From NCBI GenBank assembly GCA_000526575.1, contig JAGI01000002.1, positions 2,961,501 through 3,025,500 on the forward strand: DNA of 64,000 bases, given 5' to 3'. Below the pieces are notes generated by a model. It worked only from the letters and a program-made list of their open reading frames with translations, was not told where the DNA came from and ran no database searches. The DNA comes from Clostridium sp. 12(A). Its GTDB lineage: Bacteria; Bacillota; Clostridia; Lachnospirales; Lachnospiraceae. A program made the translations under genes and the position numbers. Below, in pieces: positions 1-9,031 of this stretch. How positions within the stretch are numbered: the stretch's first letter is position 1; every line of letters starts with the position of its first letter.

Positions 1-511
1 CATTAACATAATACTGGTTTGAAATGGAAGATGAAAAAATATTATTAATAACTAAATTACTCTTATCTTTCATTTCATATAGTCCTTCTGGAACACCATC
101 AATCAGGTTTATTCTTCCTCTGCCATCTGGATATTCTCTACAGCCACCTGACGTAACAATTTGAGCCTCATTTATTAGTGCTAATTCATACAATGTTTCA
201 TACATTTTTGAATCAATCCAATCATCACCATCTACAAAACCAACAAATTTACCTTTTGAAGCGTGTATCCCTGCTTTTCTGGATACTGTTAATCCCTGAT
301 TTGCTTGATGTATTACCTCTATCTTTGTTGGATTAGATTTTTTATAACAGTCGCAAATTCTTTCACTGCCATCCGTCGATCCATCATCTACTAAAATAAT
401 TTCTATATCTTTCAATGATTGATTTAGACAGGAAGAAATACATTTTTCAAGGTAATCTTTAACATTGTATATTGGAATTATTATCGACACTAAAATATTT
501 TGTTTTTCCAT
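1..511 (-). CDS. Glycosyltransferase family 2, N-terminal part (runs off window)
   Basis: The reading frame opens at an ATG complementary to 509-511 with a GAGGATG ribosome binding site 5 bases upstream, and runs off the left edge. The first 170 residues show the GT-A fold start: SIIIPIYN near residue 10, the nucleotide-binding DDGSTDGS near residue 40, and the metal-binding VDGDDW near residue 90. Such enzymes move a sugar from a nucleotide donor at the cytoplasmic membrane face. It follows neuB by 23 bases in the same direction, so it is probably the last seen gene of the glycan operon. The acceptor and donor cannot be told; the C-terminal half is outside the window. Confidence 0.9.
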   Translation of the reverse strand, partial: MEKQNILVSIIIPIYNVKDYLEKCISSCLNQSLKDIEIILVDDGSTDGSERICDCYKKSNPTKIEVIHQANQGLTVSRKAGIHASKGKFVGFVDGDDWIDSKMYETLYELALINEAQIVTSGGCREYPDGRGRINLIDGVPEGLYEMKDKSNLVINNIFSSSISNQYYVN

Positions 512-534
512 TTTTTCATCCTCATTTTAATACA

Positions 535-1605
535 TCATTGAAGCATTTCATAAGTAATAATCATACCTTGCGGTATAAATACGGAAGCTTTTTTTCCTAA
601 TGTTTTGTTAAAGCAATTCACCGGTATCCCCGTTCCCGGCCTCTTCCATGTCAGCATTTCTCCTGAAATAACTGTTCCAGCAGGAATGTCTTTTGATGCT
701 ACAAGTGATCTTCTCGCATTTTCTCTAGCTGTTTTTTCTGATACCAAGCAACATAAGGTTCCATCTCCCCTGATATAGTCCGCATAGTCGATTGCTTTAA
801 TAATACCTCTCACATCATTAGGATCCATAGCATGGTAATGATCGTTACCCTTTAAGGTTTTATCTAATGTGAAATGTTTTTCGATAACCACTGCTCCAAG
901 ATTATATGCTGTTTTTAGAACCTCAAACCCTTCATCAGGTTTTGTATGATCAGAATACCCTATAACCAAACCAGGAAACTTCTTTGATAAACTAACAATC
1001 TTATTTAAATTTGCATGTTCGTATGGTGTGGGATACTCTAATACACAGTGCATCAAGACCAAAAATTTGTCATTATATTTTTTGATTAGCTCCACTGTAC
1101 GCACGATCTCATCTTCAGAAGATGCACCTACAGATAAAATAATCGGTTTATTCTTCTTCGCCTGATATTCAACAAAAGGAAGGTTGTTCAAATCTGACGA
1201 AGAAACTTTATAGATATTCATCATTGGTTCTAGGTAATCTGCTGATTCAATATCAAATGCAGTTGAAAGAAATTCAACTCCCATTTCGTTTGAATACTCA
1301 GCTAATTCTGCATATTCCTTATTTCCAAAAGAATCAAACTTTTTAAAAAGTTTATATTGAGATTCTGTAGGTTCTTCCTTAATGTCCCAATAATAAGGCG
1401 AATCCTTAGCCGCCAAAGTCTCAGCTTTATAAGATTGAAATTTAACGGCATGAACCCCTGAAAGAGCAGCCTCTCTTATCATTAATTTAGCTGCCTCTAT
1501 GGGAGAGATATTCTCTTTCATTGCAATATCATAGTAATTAACACCAATCTCTGCAATTAAAACAAATTTATTATCCTTAATTCTATTTTCAATTATCTTC
1601 TTCAT
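535..1605 (-). CDS. neuB: Nonulosonic acid synthase (NeuB family)
   Basis: This 356-residue protein has the full NeuB layout: an N-terminal TIM barrel (AEIGVNY near 18, KFQSYKAETLA near 55, YSDHT and EKHFTLD in the second half) and a C-terminal SAF (antifreeze-like) domain ending in the sequence RRSLVASKDIPAGTVI onward. The family condenses phosphoenolpyruvate with a six-carbon amino sugar to make sialic, legionaminic or pseudaminic acid. It is 2 bases from the CMP-sugar synthetase fusion, so the two are translated together. The PseG domain next door favours a pseudaminic- or legionaminic-type product over plain sialic acid, but the 4-amino-sugar genes (PseB/C/H type) are not in the window, so the product is inferred. 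Confidence 0.9.
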   Translation of the reverse strand: MKKIIENRIKDNKFVLIAEIGVNYYDIAMKENISPIEAAKLMIREAALSGVHAVKFQSYKAETLAAKDSPYYWDIKEEPTESQYKLFKKFDSFGNKEYAELAEYSNEMGVEFLSTAFDIESADYLEPMMNIYKVSSSDLNNLPFVEYQAKKNKPIILSVGASSEDEIVRTVELIKKYNDKFLVLMHCVLEYPTPYEHANLNKIVSLSKKFPGLVIGYSDHTKPDEGFEVLKTAYNLGAVVIEKHFTLDKTLKGNDHYHAMDPNDVRGIIKAIDYADYIRGDGTLCCLVSEKTARENARRSLVASKDIPAGTVISGEMLTWKRPGTGIPVNCFNKTLGKKASVFIPQGMIITYEMLQ

Positions 1606-1607
1606 AT

Positions 1608-3209
1608 TTACAGCGAATCAATAAGATTCTTAATCCTTTCCCTGCCCTTTTTTAAATCGTGCTTTAACATAAGCCGTTGCATGCTTTTTCTTTCAATTAC
1701 ATTTGCTAAAATCAATTTGTCTAACTCTTTTTTTATAATATTCTCAGTTACTTCTCTACCTAAGTACATGAATCCATTTTCATTACTTGCAAATTGATGT
1801 CTTTCTTCTCGTTCGTTTTGAGACATTGCAATAGTAGGAATTCCCAATGACGCCAGTTCATAACACGTCCTTCCCCTTGAGGTAATTCCAATATCACTTT
1901 GCGACATCAACTCCGGCATATTTTTTACATCATATAAAATTTTAATATTGGTATTACTTATATTTTTCTGCAATTCTACATGATTAGATTTTGCTCTTCC
2001 CAATACGACCGTAAAATTTAAACCTGAATATTCACTCTGGCAAATGATCGATAATATTTTTTCGGTATATTTGGCTGGATCTGCTCCACCAAAGCATATA
2101 AATATATTTGACACTTTTTCTTTAATCTCTATCGGCTTGTATAAAAGAAACAACTTTGGAATGAGATAATATCGCTCTCCAAAATAAATATTCTGTATCG
2201 ACTGTTCTTCTTTATACAAGGCATTAATAACCAGGTCTGCATACAATCTTCCATCACCCAAATCTTCAAAATTAACAATGTAAGGTTTTGTTGGAATCTG
2301 CTTTAATGTTTTAATGTATGCCGACTCAGTATCCAATATATCGTTTATAATTGTCTGATAATTTTCTTTTCTTAAATAATCGAGCAAATCATTGAGACTA
2401 TCATATCCCGTAAGTTTATACATGGTGTTACCGAATGAGCTTTTGTCAGTAATAGTACTGTCGTAATATATATCTGGCTTATGATAAAATAAATCTGAAA
2501 GTTCAAGCATCCTGCAAATGTGACCCATACCTATCAGATTATTGCCATTAACAATAATAGCTGTTTTTCGTTCTCTAAGTATATTCTCAGCACTAATTAG
2601 ATCTTGAAAGTTATCAATATCTATTGCTTCTGATTCAGATATTTCATATACATCAACCGTTTTTCCAATTCTTGAGTTTTCAAATACCACACCCGCTTTT
2701 GAGATAACAAAAGCACCTGCTTCCAAAAACCTTTTTGGTAAATATTGACGATTTAATCTTTTTTCGTAATCGGGAACAACTTGACCATTTTTTTCTACCC
2801 ATGCCAAATGGGGTTTGTTCACTACTGAAATGACTGTGTCCAAATTCTTAGCTACTGCATACTCAATTGCCCCATCTAGAGTACTACACTGCAAAGTTGG
2901 AGATGTCGGTTGCAACGTGATTATATAATCTGCATCAAATTCTCTACAGGCATCATATACGACCGCATCTAATGCCACCGAATCTACACATAGTTCTTTA
3001 TTTCTATGTATATATCTAACACCATAATATCCTGCCAGCAGTTCAATTTCCGGAGAATCTGTTGTAATTATTATATCCGTTATATATTTAGAATTAAGCG
3101 CATTTTCTATACAGTATGAAATCAATGGTTTTCCATTTACTATTCTTATGTTCTTATTTGGTATTCCCTTTGATCCGGCTCTTGCCGGGATTACAGCTAA
3201 AATTTTCAT
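1608..3209 (-). CDS. CMP-nonulosonate cytidylyltransferase fused to PseG-like hydrolase
   Basis: Two enzymes are joined in 533 residues. Residues 1-215 are a CMP-sugar synthetase (IPARAGSKGIPNKN at the start, LQPTSPT near 100, the type that activates nonulosonic acids with CTP). Residues 217-533 match the PseG fold, a GT-B-like UDP-sugar hydrolase: GNNLIGMGHICRM at the start of the domain, CFGGADP in the middle and SRGRTCYELASLGIPT near 440. PseG removes UDP from a 2,4-diacetamido sugar, giving the substrate for NeuB. Steps before and after NeuB are therefore covered by one polypeptide. Such fusions exist in other Clostridia, from family knowledge. The start at 3209 is the only ATG at the domain edge. 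Confidence 0.85.
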   Translation of the reverse strand: MKILAVIPARAGSKGIPNKNIRIVNGKPLISYCIENALNSKYITDIIITTDSPEIELLAGYYGVRYIHRNKELCVDSVALDAVVYDACREFDADYIITLQPTSPTLQCSTLDGAIEYAVAKNLDTVISVVNKPHLAWVEKNGQVVPDYEKRLNRQYLPKRFLEAGAFVISKAGVVFENSRIGKTVDVYEISESEAIDIDNFQDLISAENILRERKTAIIVNGNNLIGMGHICRMLELSDLFYHKPDIYYDSTITDKSSFGNTMYKLTGYDSLNDLLDYLRKENYQTIINDILDTESAYIKTLKQIPTKPYIVNFEDLGDGRLYADLVINALYKEEQSIQNIYFGERYYLIPKLFLLYKPIEIKEKVSNIFICFGGADPAKYTEKILSIICQSEYSGLNFTVVLGRAKSNHVELQKNISNTNIKILYDVKNMPELMSQSDIGITSRGRTCYELASLGIPTIAMSQNEREERHQFASNENGFMYLGREVTENIIKKELDKLILANVIERKSMQRLMLKHDLKKGRERIKNLIDSL

Positions 3210-3225
3210 AATATTTCATTCTTTC

Positions 3226-4332
3226 CTAAAACAAATTATCAAAATTTACTCTTTCAAACACTTCCAGTTTTCCGCCACGGGTGGCATTATAAATTTTTAT
3301 CCCATGTAAATCTGCGTATTCTTTTGCCACCATATAACCTTTTAAAATCATATCTGTATGATATATTCCATCAGTCTCTTCCATTATTTCTGCATGATTC
3401 TTTATATCTTCCCTAACTAGCATATATCCATTTTTATCGATCTCTCTCTTGAATGAAAAATCGATTCCTAGTAAATAGATTTCGTTTATTCCCATATATA
3501 CTGCAACCTGAAGCATTGTATATAGTGTTGTTAGAGCAGAATAAATCTTTTGTGTTAAATCTGGAGAAAACATAATATCTTCAATTACTGTCTTACATGT
3601 ATGCAAATAAAACAGTTTATCATACTTATTAGTATACCGATCATATAATTCACTCCATAATGTGGTAAATAGATATTCACAGTTACAAAGTAAATAATTT
3701 AAATCTTTATCAGTTTGTACATGTTCATTCAGGAAAACATTATCCTCTGCAAAAAAACATGTTGGTCTCCAAACACTCTTTTCAAATAACTGGTAAATTC
3801 CATTACACCCCATAGATATTTCCGTTTTTAATCTATTAATATCTTCTATTAGCAAGCTTGGACCATTTCCTATTATAAAACAACGTCTTCCACTAAAAAT
3901 ATTTTTTAACTTTAAGTTTCGCTGTAATATATGACTCGTATCTTTCACTGAACTAATTATACTATTCATTAAATCAAAATCATCTGCAAAATAGACAATA
4001 TTTTCCTTATTGACTCCCTTACTACTTAACATTAAATATAAATCATCAAATTCTTGCCCATACACTTGCCTTGATAGAGATAGAATTACAACACAATTAC
4101 TGTACTCAGAAATATCACTTAATCCATAAATCTGTTTTTCAAATAAAAAACTACCCATTAACTTTTTATTTGAATCTATAAATCCCTCATAATTAATTTG
4201 GTGTTTTTTTAAAAAAGACCCAATAATTTTTCCATAGGTTCCTGCTCCATAGATATATGTTTTCTTGCTCTCTAACTTATTTTCTATAAAATTTAAAAAT
4301 TTAAATAAGCTACCTTTATCTATTTCAGTCAT
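3226..4332 (-). CDS. Maf/MptE-like DUF115 protein with N-terminal nucleotide-binding domain
   Basis: Residues 20-115 resemble the small Rossmann domain seen in PglD and similar proteins (TYIYGAGTYGKIIGSFLK, GFIDSNKK). From about residue 145 the protein has the DUF115 signature (RRCFIIGNGPSL, then MGCNGIYQLF and later LLGIDFSF). DUF115 is the core of the motility accessory factors (Maf), which in Campylobacter, Aeromonas and some Gram-positive bacteria transfer nonulosonic acids to flagellin. Placement between a glycosyltransferase and the NeuA/PseG-NeuB genes fits that role. The N-terminal extension is not part of typical Maf proteins. A transferase of the sugar to a protein or a glycan are both possible; the function is inferred. 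Confidence 0.75.
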   Translation of the reverse strand: MTEIDKGSLFKFLNFIENKLESKKTYIYGAGTYGKIIGSFLKKHQINYEGFIDSNKKLMGSFLFEKQIYGLSDISEYSNCVVILSLSRQVYGQEFDDLYLMLSSKGVNKENIVYFADDFDLMNSIISSVKDTSHILQRNLKLKNIFSGRRCFIIGNGPSLLIEDINRLKTEISMGCNGIYQLFEKSVWRPTCFFAEDNVFLNEHVQTDKDLNYLLCNCEYLFTTLWSELYDRYTNKYDKLFYLHTCKTVIEDIMFSPDLTQKIYSALTTLYTMLQVAVYMGINEIYLLGIDFSFKREIDKNGYMLVREDIKNHAEIMEETDGIYHTDMILKGYMVAKEYADLHGIKIYNATRGGKLEVFERVNFDNLF

Positions 4333-4352
4333 ATGTCAATCCGCTCCAATTT

Positions 4353-5486
4353 TCAATTTACAACTTCCAAATTATTAGCATACAATTTTTCAATTTCTTT
4401 GATTTGATACTTTATATCAAAACCTTTTTCTCTCATAATTTTTTTTGTATCTTCTCTTACATATCCTGCTTCCCATTTTAATGCTCCCTCTAGCCATAAA
4501 TCTATATCCAATGGAAGTCTTACTAAATTATTTGTTATTTTTGATTCTTCCGGAGCAAACTCGCTAGTAATACATTTTAACCCTGATGCTTGTGCTTCTA
4601 CAAACGTCTGAGCCAATGCTTCAAATCTTGATGGTAATATAAACAAGTCCATGGCTTGTAACAAGTTTTGCACATCATCTCTTAAACCTAAAAATCTAAC
4701 TTTTGATTCTAAATGATATTTTCGGACTAAAATTTCAATCTCACTTTTTAGTTCTCCAATTCCAATTAATAACAGAATACTATTAGGAACCTTATTATTA
4801 AACTTTTCAAAAAATTCTATTGCAAATTCATGGTTTTTTTGGTACTGAAATCTGGCTATCATTCCTACAACAAACTGTTTTTGTAAATTCATTTCATTTC
4901 GATATCTTATACGAACGCTTTGATTAAAATAAAATTTTTCTAATTCGATGGCATTCGGAATGATTTTAATTTGTTCCTCAGGTATGTTTTCTCCATATAA
5001 CCATTCTGCAGCATTTCCAGCACAAGCCCAAAAATCTGTCGCAATATAAGGCGTTACTTTTTTTTGCCAACTATTATGCAAGATTCTGGCTTCCTCCCGC
5101 GTCATTCCAATGGGAATATGGACATCTGTATTATGCGCATGTACAATCACTTTAGAAACTCCCCTTTTTTTCGCAATTTTTTCAACTGCAAATCCTCTCC
5201 ACCAACTAGTATGTAAATGTACTATATCATAACCATAATCAAAAACTTTATTAATTTCTTCCTCAAATTTCAATATATCTTGTTCACTATAAGTGGAAAT
5301 ATAATGAATTTTACACCCCTGCTCTTCTAATTCTTGTGCAAAATCAAGACTCTTACTCATTGTTGCAAAATCAAATTGAAATCGATTCTTATCTATTGCA
5401 TTCCAAATTCTCAAAGCATACTTTGTAATTCCTCCACCGCTATTAGCGATAGAGAAATGTAATACTTTAATTTTCTTCCTTTCCAT
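4353..5486 (-). CDS. Glycosyltransferase family 4 (GT-B)
   Basis: The 377-residue protein opens with KVLHFSIANSGGGITKYALR, the glycine-rich donor loop of EpsF-like GT4 enzymes, and carries the C-terminal retaining GT-B motif around residue 285 (FILPSRFEALAQTFVEAQAS, with the two glutamates eight residues apart). It probably adds one sugar to a membrane-linked glycan in the cytoplasm. It is the first gene of the leftward glycan operon; 20 bases separate it from the DUF115 gene. Base composition is more AT-rich than in the ATP synthase region, common for surface glycan loci. Donor and acceptor are unknown. Confidence 0.85.
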   Translation of the reverse strand: MERKKIKVLHFSIANSGGGITKYALRIWNAIDKNRFQFDFATMSKSLDFAQELEEQGCKIHYISTYSEQDILKFEEEINKVFDYGYDIVHLHTSWWRGFAVEKIAKKRGVSKVIVHAHNTDVHIPIGMTREEARILHNSWQKKVTPYIATDFWACAGNAAEWLYGENIPEEQIKIIPNAIELEKFYFNQSVRIRYRNEMNLQKQFVVGMIARFQYQKNHEFAIEFFEKFNNKVPNSILLLIGIGELKSEIEILVRKYHLESKVRFLGLRDDVQNLLQAMDLFILPSRFEALAQTFVEAQASGLKCITSEFAPEESKITNNLVRLPLDIDLWLEGALKWEAGYVREDTKKIMREKGFDIKYQIKEIEKLYANNLEVVN

Positions 5487-5765
5487 TTTTCCCTTGTATG
5501 ATGATTACATAAGCAAAACACCATAACTTCCTTTCTTTTTTTGTATTGTAGTTATAATACATTCAGATACTGTGAACTTTTAATTTTCACTTGTAGCTTT
5601 GACTACTCAACAGAAGTGTATTGCCGCTACCTTTATATGAATGCTTTATTAGATGGATGTGCCAGGGGCGATCTCCTAAATACCTATTTTAATCAAGTCT
5701 AAGATGCATAATCATTGATGGATACCACCGTATCATACCTTTATAAAAGGAGGGACAACCTCATA
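5487..5765. other. Non-coding region: glycan operon promoter side and IS110 left end
   Basis: No gene is seen. The left part must hold the start of the leftward glycan operon. From about 5600 the sequence is presumably the non-coding end of the decayed IS110 element that follows. In intact IS110 elements this upstream segment carries the structured bridge RNA, so a relic of one may lie here. Exact element ends are not visible. Confidence 0.4.
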
Positions 5766-6879
5766 ATGTACGTTGGCATTGATATTGCTAATTTCAATCA
5801 CTTTGCCTCAGCCTTATCTTCTGATGGTGAAATACTCATCGAGCCGTTTAAATTCTCAAATGACGCTGAAAGATTCCAATTGTTGATATCCAGCTTCTAT
5901 ATTTTCCAGTCTGATAACATCATCGGTCTTGAACCCACATCACATTATGGCGACAACCTTGCTTGATACCTTGTTGCCAATTCCTTCAATGTATTTGATA
6001 AATCACATTAAGACGTCTACTATGCGTAAGAACAACATTTACAAAGCCAAGACCGATACTTACATATCGCTAAAACTTTAATGATGCAGGACTCCGTCAG
6101 ATTTGTTTCCTATTATGATTTGAATATGATGGATTTAAAGGCACTTGGTTGTTTCCAACAAAGACCATTAAGCAGCGGACATTATTAAAAATCCATCTAA
6201 CTTCTTATGCATATCAAGTTTTTCTAGAACTGTAATACCTTTTTAATCCAGACTACATAAAAAATCTGACTATGCCCTTTTAGGTGAGGCTTTAATATCA
6301 AAAAACATTGCTTTCATGCATACGATCATCTATCTTACCTACTTTTACTTTCCCGCATGGTCACTTCAGCAACAAAGAAGCAAAAGAAATAAAAGATTTT
6401 AAACAGAAGTCGGTGCTAACTACAGTACTCTATCCATTCAGATAACCCACTCCATTACGCAGATTGAATTATTAGCCAATTGGATCGGGAGGAATTTGAG
6501 ATGGAAGATACCATAACCATTCCAGGTATCGGATACATAAACAGTGGAATGATCCTCGGTGAAGCCGGTGATATTCACCGTTTCTCTAGATCTTGTAAAC
6601 CGCTTGTATTTGCAGGCTTAGATTCTCATGTTTACCAACTAGGTAACTTTTGTACCAAGCGCACCCGAATATCTAAACGGGGATTAAGAATCCTTCAATA
6701 TGCACTTATGAATTCAGCTCACAATGTTATAAAAAACAGTGCCACCTTCAATGCCTATTATGATGCTAGAATGGCAGAGGGCCGGACACCCCCCTAATGC
6801 CCTAGGGCACTATGCTGGTAAACTTGTCAGATTCATTTGGAATATGCTCACTAACGAAGTAGAAATTAACCTCAATTAA
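5766..6879 (+). pseudogene. IS110-family transposase, degraded
   Basis: The start (MYVGIDIANFNHFASALSS, ATG at 5766 after AGGAGG) is the N-terminus of the DEDD RuvC-like IS110 transposase. The C-terminal transposase_20 domain is readable from about 6490 (TITIPGIGYINSGMILGEAG) to 6790. The frame then shifts by one base in a C-run near 6790 and continues in the next frame (ALGHYAGKLVRFIWNML) to a TAA at 6877-6879. Stops and shifts break the part from about 5960 to 6480. The element separates the nonulosonic acid genes from the glycerol-phosphate genes and cannot be active. Confidence 0.9.
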
Positions 6880-7107
6880 AAGGTCTATTTGCCAATATCA
6901 ATAAAATTTTGAAAATGCACCTTAGGGAGCTTTATTTATGTTACCCCTCTTTATTATTGATCGAAAAAAATACAGCTAATTTATGATTGACTTTTCATAG
7001 CTTGTCTCATACAAAATAGCGAAATTATTTTAATCTTAATCTTGTATCCCAACTGCTCACTAATACACATAGATAAATGGTTACTCATTAATCAAACTAT
7101 TAATATA

Positions 7108-8304
7108 CTATAATTCCTTTATAACATGTTCAATTAAATTTACAACTCTCCCACTTGCACAACCATCTTCTAACACCTCATTTTCAATTAAAAATTCATC
7201 AATTTTCTCTTTATACTGTTTAGCATCAAAATTTTCAACATTTTCGATTAATTCATTATTATCTCTAGCTACAGAAAATGGCAAAGAATACATATCCCAC
7301 ATTAGCCCCCCACGTTCCTTTATATACTCTTCCAAATCATCTGCATATATAAAAACAGGTATATACATATTAATAACATCAAATACTGAACTGGAGTAAT
7401 CGGTTATTAGCGCATCTGAGGCTGCTGCTAACTCATTCATGTCGTCAGCTTGGCTCACATCAATCATGTTTGAAATCCCATTTTTTAAAGGAAACTGGTT
7501 AAATTGTGCCGCTAACTGCGGATGCAGACGTAGGAACACAAACCAGGTTCCTCCAAATTTTCGTTCTAGAACCTCTGTCATACGTGCAAAATCAAGAAGG
7601 GGTTCTTCTACAAATATCTGACGATCTCCCTTTTGACTTCCACCTCTAAAAGTAGGTGCAAACAACGCAATTTTTGTATCATGCGGTATTCCATATCGTT
7701 CACGGAGTTTTCTATATACGTCTTTTCGCTCATTAAAGAAAACATCACAACGCGGAGAACCTGTTTTTATAATGTTACCCGTATAAATAAGTTGATCTGG
7801 TATGAATTTTGTACACCACTTCGAATTGGATATTACATAATCTGCAAGCTTAGAGTCGTGCTCGCTGACAAGATACGCCATCTTTGGAAACAGCTTTCCC
7901 CTGAATAATCCCAGTGGTTTGAATCCAATTGCAGCATGCCAAAGCTGTATGTATAACTGACCTTTTCTTTTCCTTGTACCATAAGCTTTTCTGCTATTGT
8001 CTATCCACACCTTAGCAGTGGCCAGGTGATACGCCCTTCTCCAAAATGTGTTTTTTACTTTTCTGATTCCTTGAGGAAACTGTTTTTTCAAATTATTTAC
8101 GAGCCATACTAATTCAAGATCATCCTCCTTCTTTAATAGCTCTTCAGCCACGTAGCGGGGATTACAGCAATATCCTCCATCTCCTTCAAAGGTAGTAAAA
8201 ACAATTTTTTTCTTTTTCACTGGAAGCGCCCATAACAACCAATAAGCTAAACTTGTAAAAAAAGCTTTTCTCTTCCGTTTATTGATATACTGCTCTTCTG
8301 TCAT
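7108..8304 (-). CDS. CDP-glycerol glycerophosphotransferase family protein (TagB/TagF-like)
   Basis: The 398-residue protein shows the GT-B-like polyglycerol-phosphate transferase pattern: IVFTTFEGDGGYCCNPRYVA near 37, QLWHAAIGFKPLG near 122, TGSPRCDVFF near 182, FLRLHPQL near 250 and the closing TDYSSSVFDV near 300. The last three include the conserved histidine and serine region that binds CDP-glycerol. It lacks the long extra N-terminal domain of full TagF, so it may be a primase or a single-unit transferase rather than a long-chain polymerase. It is membrane-associated at the cytoplasmic face. Its start overlaps the end of the phosphodiesterase gene by 26 bases, so the pair is translationally coupled. 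Confidence 0.85.
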   Translation of the reverse strand: MTEEQYINKRKRKAFFTSLAYWLLWALPVKKKKIVFTTFEGDGGYCCNPRYVAEELLKKEDDLELVWLVNNLKKQFPQGIRKVKNTFWRRAYHLATAKVWIDNSRKAYGTRKRKGQLYIQLWHAAIGFKPLGLFRGKLFPKMAYLVSEHDSKLADYVISNSKWCTKFIPDQLIYTGNIIKTGSPRCDVFFNERKDVYRKLRERYGIPHDTKIALFAPTFRGGSQKGDRQIFVEEPLLDFARMTEVLERKFGGTWFVFLRLHPQLAAQFNQFPLKNGISNMIDVSQADDMNELAAASDALITDYSSSVFDVINMYIPVFIYADDLEEYIKERGGLMWDMYSLPFSVARDNNELIENVENFDAKQYKEKIDEFLIENEVLEDGCASGRVVNLIEHVIKEL

Positions 8305-9031
8305 CTCTTATCTCACTTCCTAAATCAGGTTTATTTGTAATAATTCCATTTACACCCATGTCACATAACCGCCTGATCTCTTTTCCACTATCTACCGTCC
8401 AAACATTTACATCAATCTCTGTTTTTTTTAGAGAGAATAACATATCGTCCCGATCCATAAGATACCACGCTGGATGTACTGCATCTACAGCATATTTTTT
8501 TACGTAATCAGAAACATTTATAATCCCATCGCAATAAAGAAATGCTATTTTAGTGTTATAATCCATTTCCCGAAGACGAAGCACAGATTTATGGTAGAAT
8601 GAAGAAAACAGAGTTCTCTCTAATACCCCATTCTCTTTTACCACATTTAATACTTTCTCTTCCAGCCCTTCATAGGCAAAGATATTATTTTTCAATTCTA
8701 TATTAAAGAGAAAATCTTTTTTTTGCTTAAAATGTTTTAAAACATCTTCCAACAACGGAATTTTAATATCCTTATATTCCGGATGCGTTCTATTGAACTG
8801 AAAACATCTCAATTCCTTGAATGTATAATCCTTCACATATCCGCTTCCATCAGAAACCCGGCTTATCTCCTCATCATGTACAACTACAAGGTGCCCATCC
8901 TTTGTCATCTGCACATCAAGTTCAATTCCATCCGCTCCCATATCGTAAGCCATCTGAAAAGCTTCCATAGAGTTTTCAGGAGCATAGTGGCTAGCCCCAC
9001 GATGGCCGTATATTTTAGTCTGATACCTCAT
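8279..9031 (-). CDS. Glycerophosphodiester phosphodiesterase (GDPD family)
   Basis: Residues 9-60 hold the GDPD active-site set: GHRGASHYAPENSMEAF, DGIELDVQ with the metal-binding Glu and Asp, and VVVHDEEISRVSDGSG with the second catalytic His. The rest is a full TIM barrel of normal length (250 residues). There is no signal peptide, so it acts in the cytoplasm, splitting glycerophosphodiesters to glycerol-3-phosphate and an alcohol. Lying between a cytidylyltransferase fusion and a glycerophosphotransferase, it could feed glycerol phosphate to CDP-glycerol synthesis or trim a glycerol-phosphate substituent. It overlaps both neighbours, so the three genes form one operon. Confidence 0.88.
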   Translation of the reverse strand: MRYQTKIYGHRGASHYAPENSMEAFQMAYDMGADGIELDVQMTKDGHLVVVHDEEISRVSDGSGYVKDYTFKELRCFQFNRTHPEYKDIKIPLLEDVLKHFKQKKDFLFNIELKNNIFAYEGLEEKVLNVVKENGVLERTLFSSFYHKSVLRLREMDYNTKIAFLYCDGIINVSDYVKKYAVDAVHPAWYLMDRDDMLFSLKKTEIDVNVWTVDSGKEIRRLCDMGVNGIITNKPDLGSEIRDDRRAVYQ

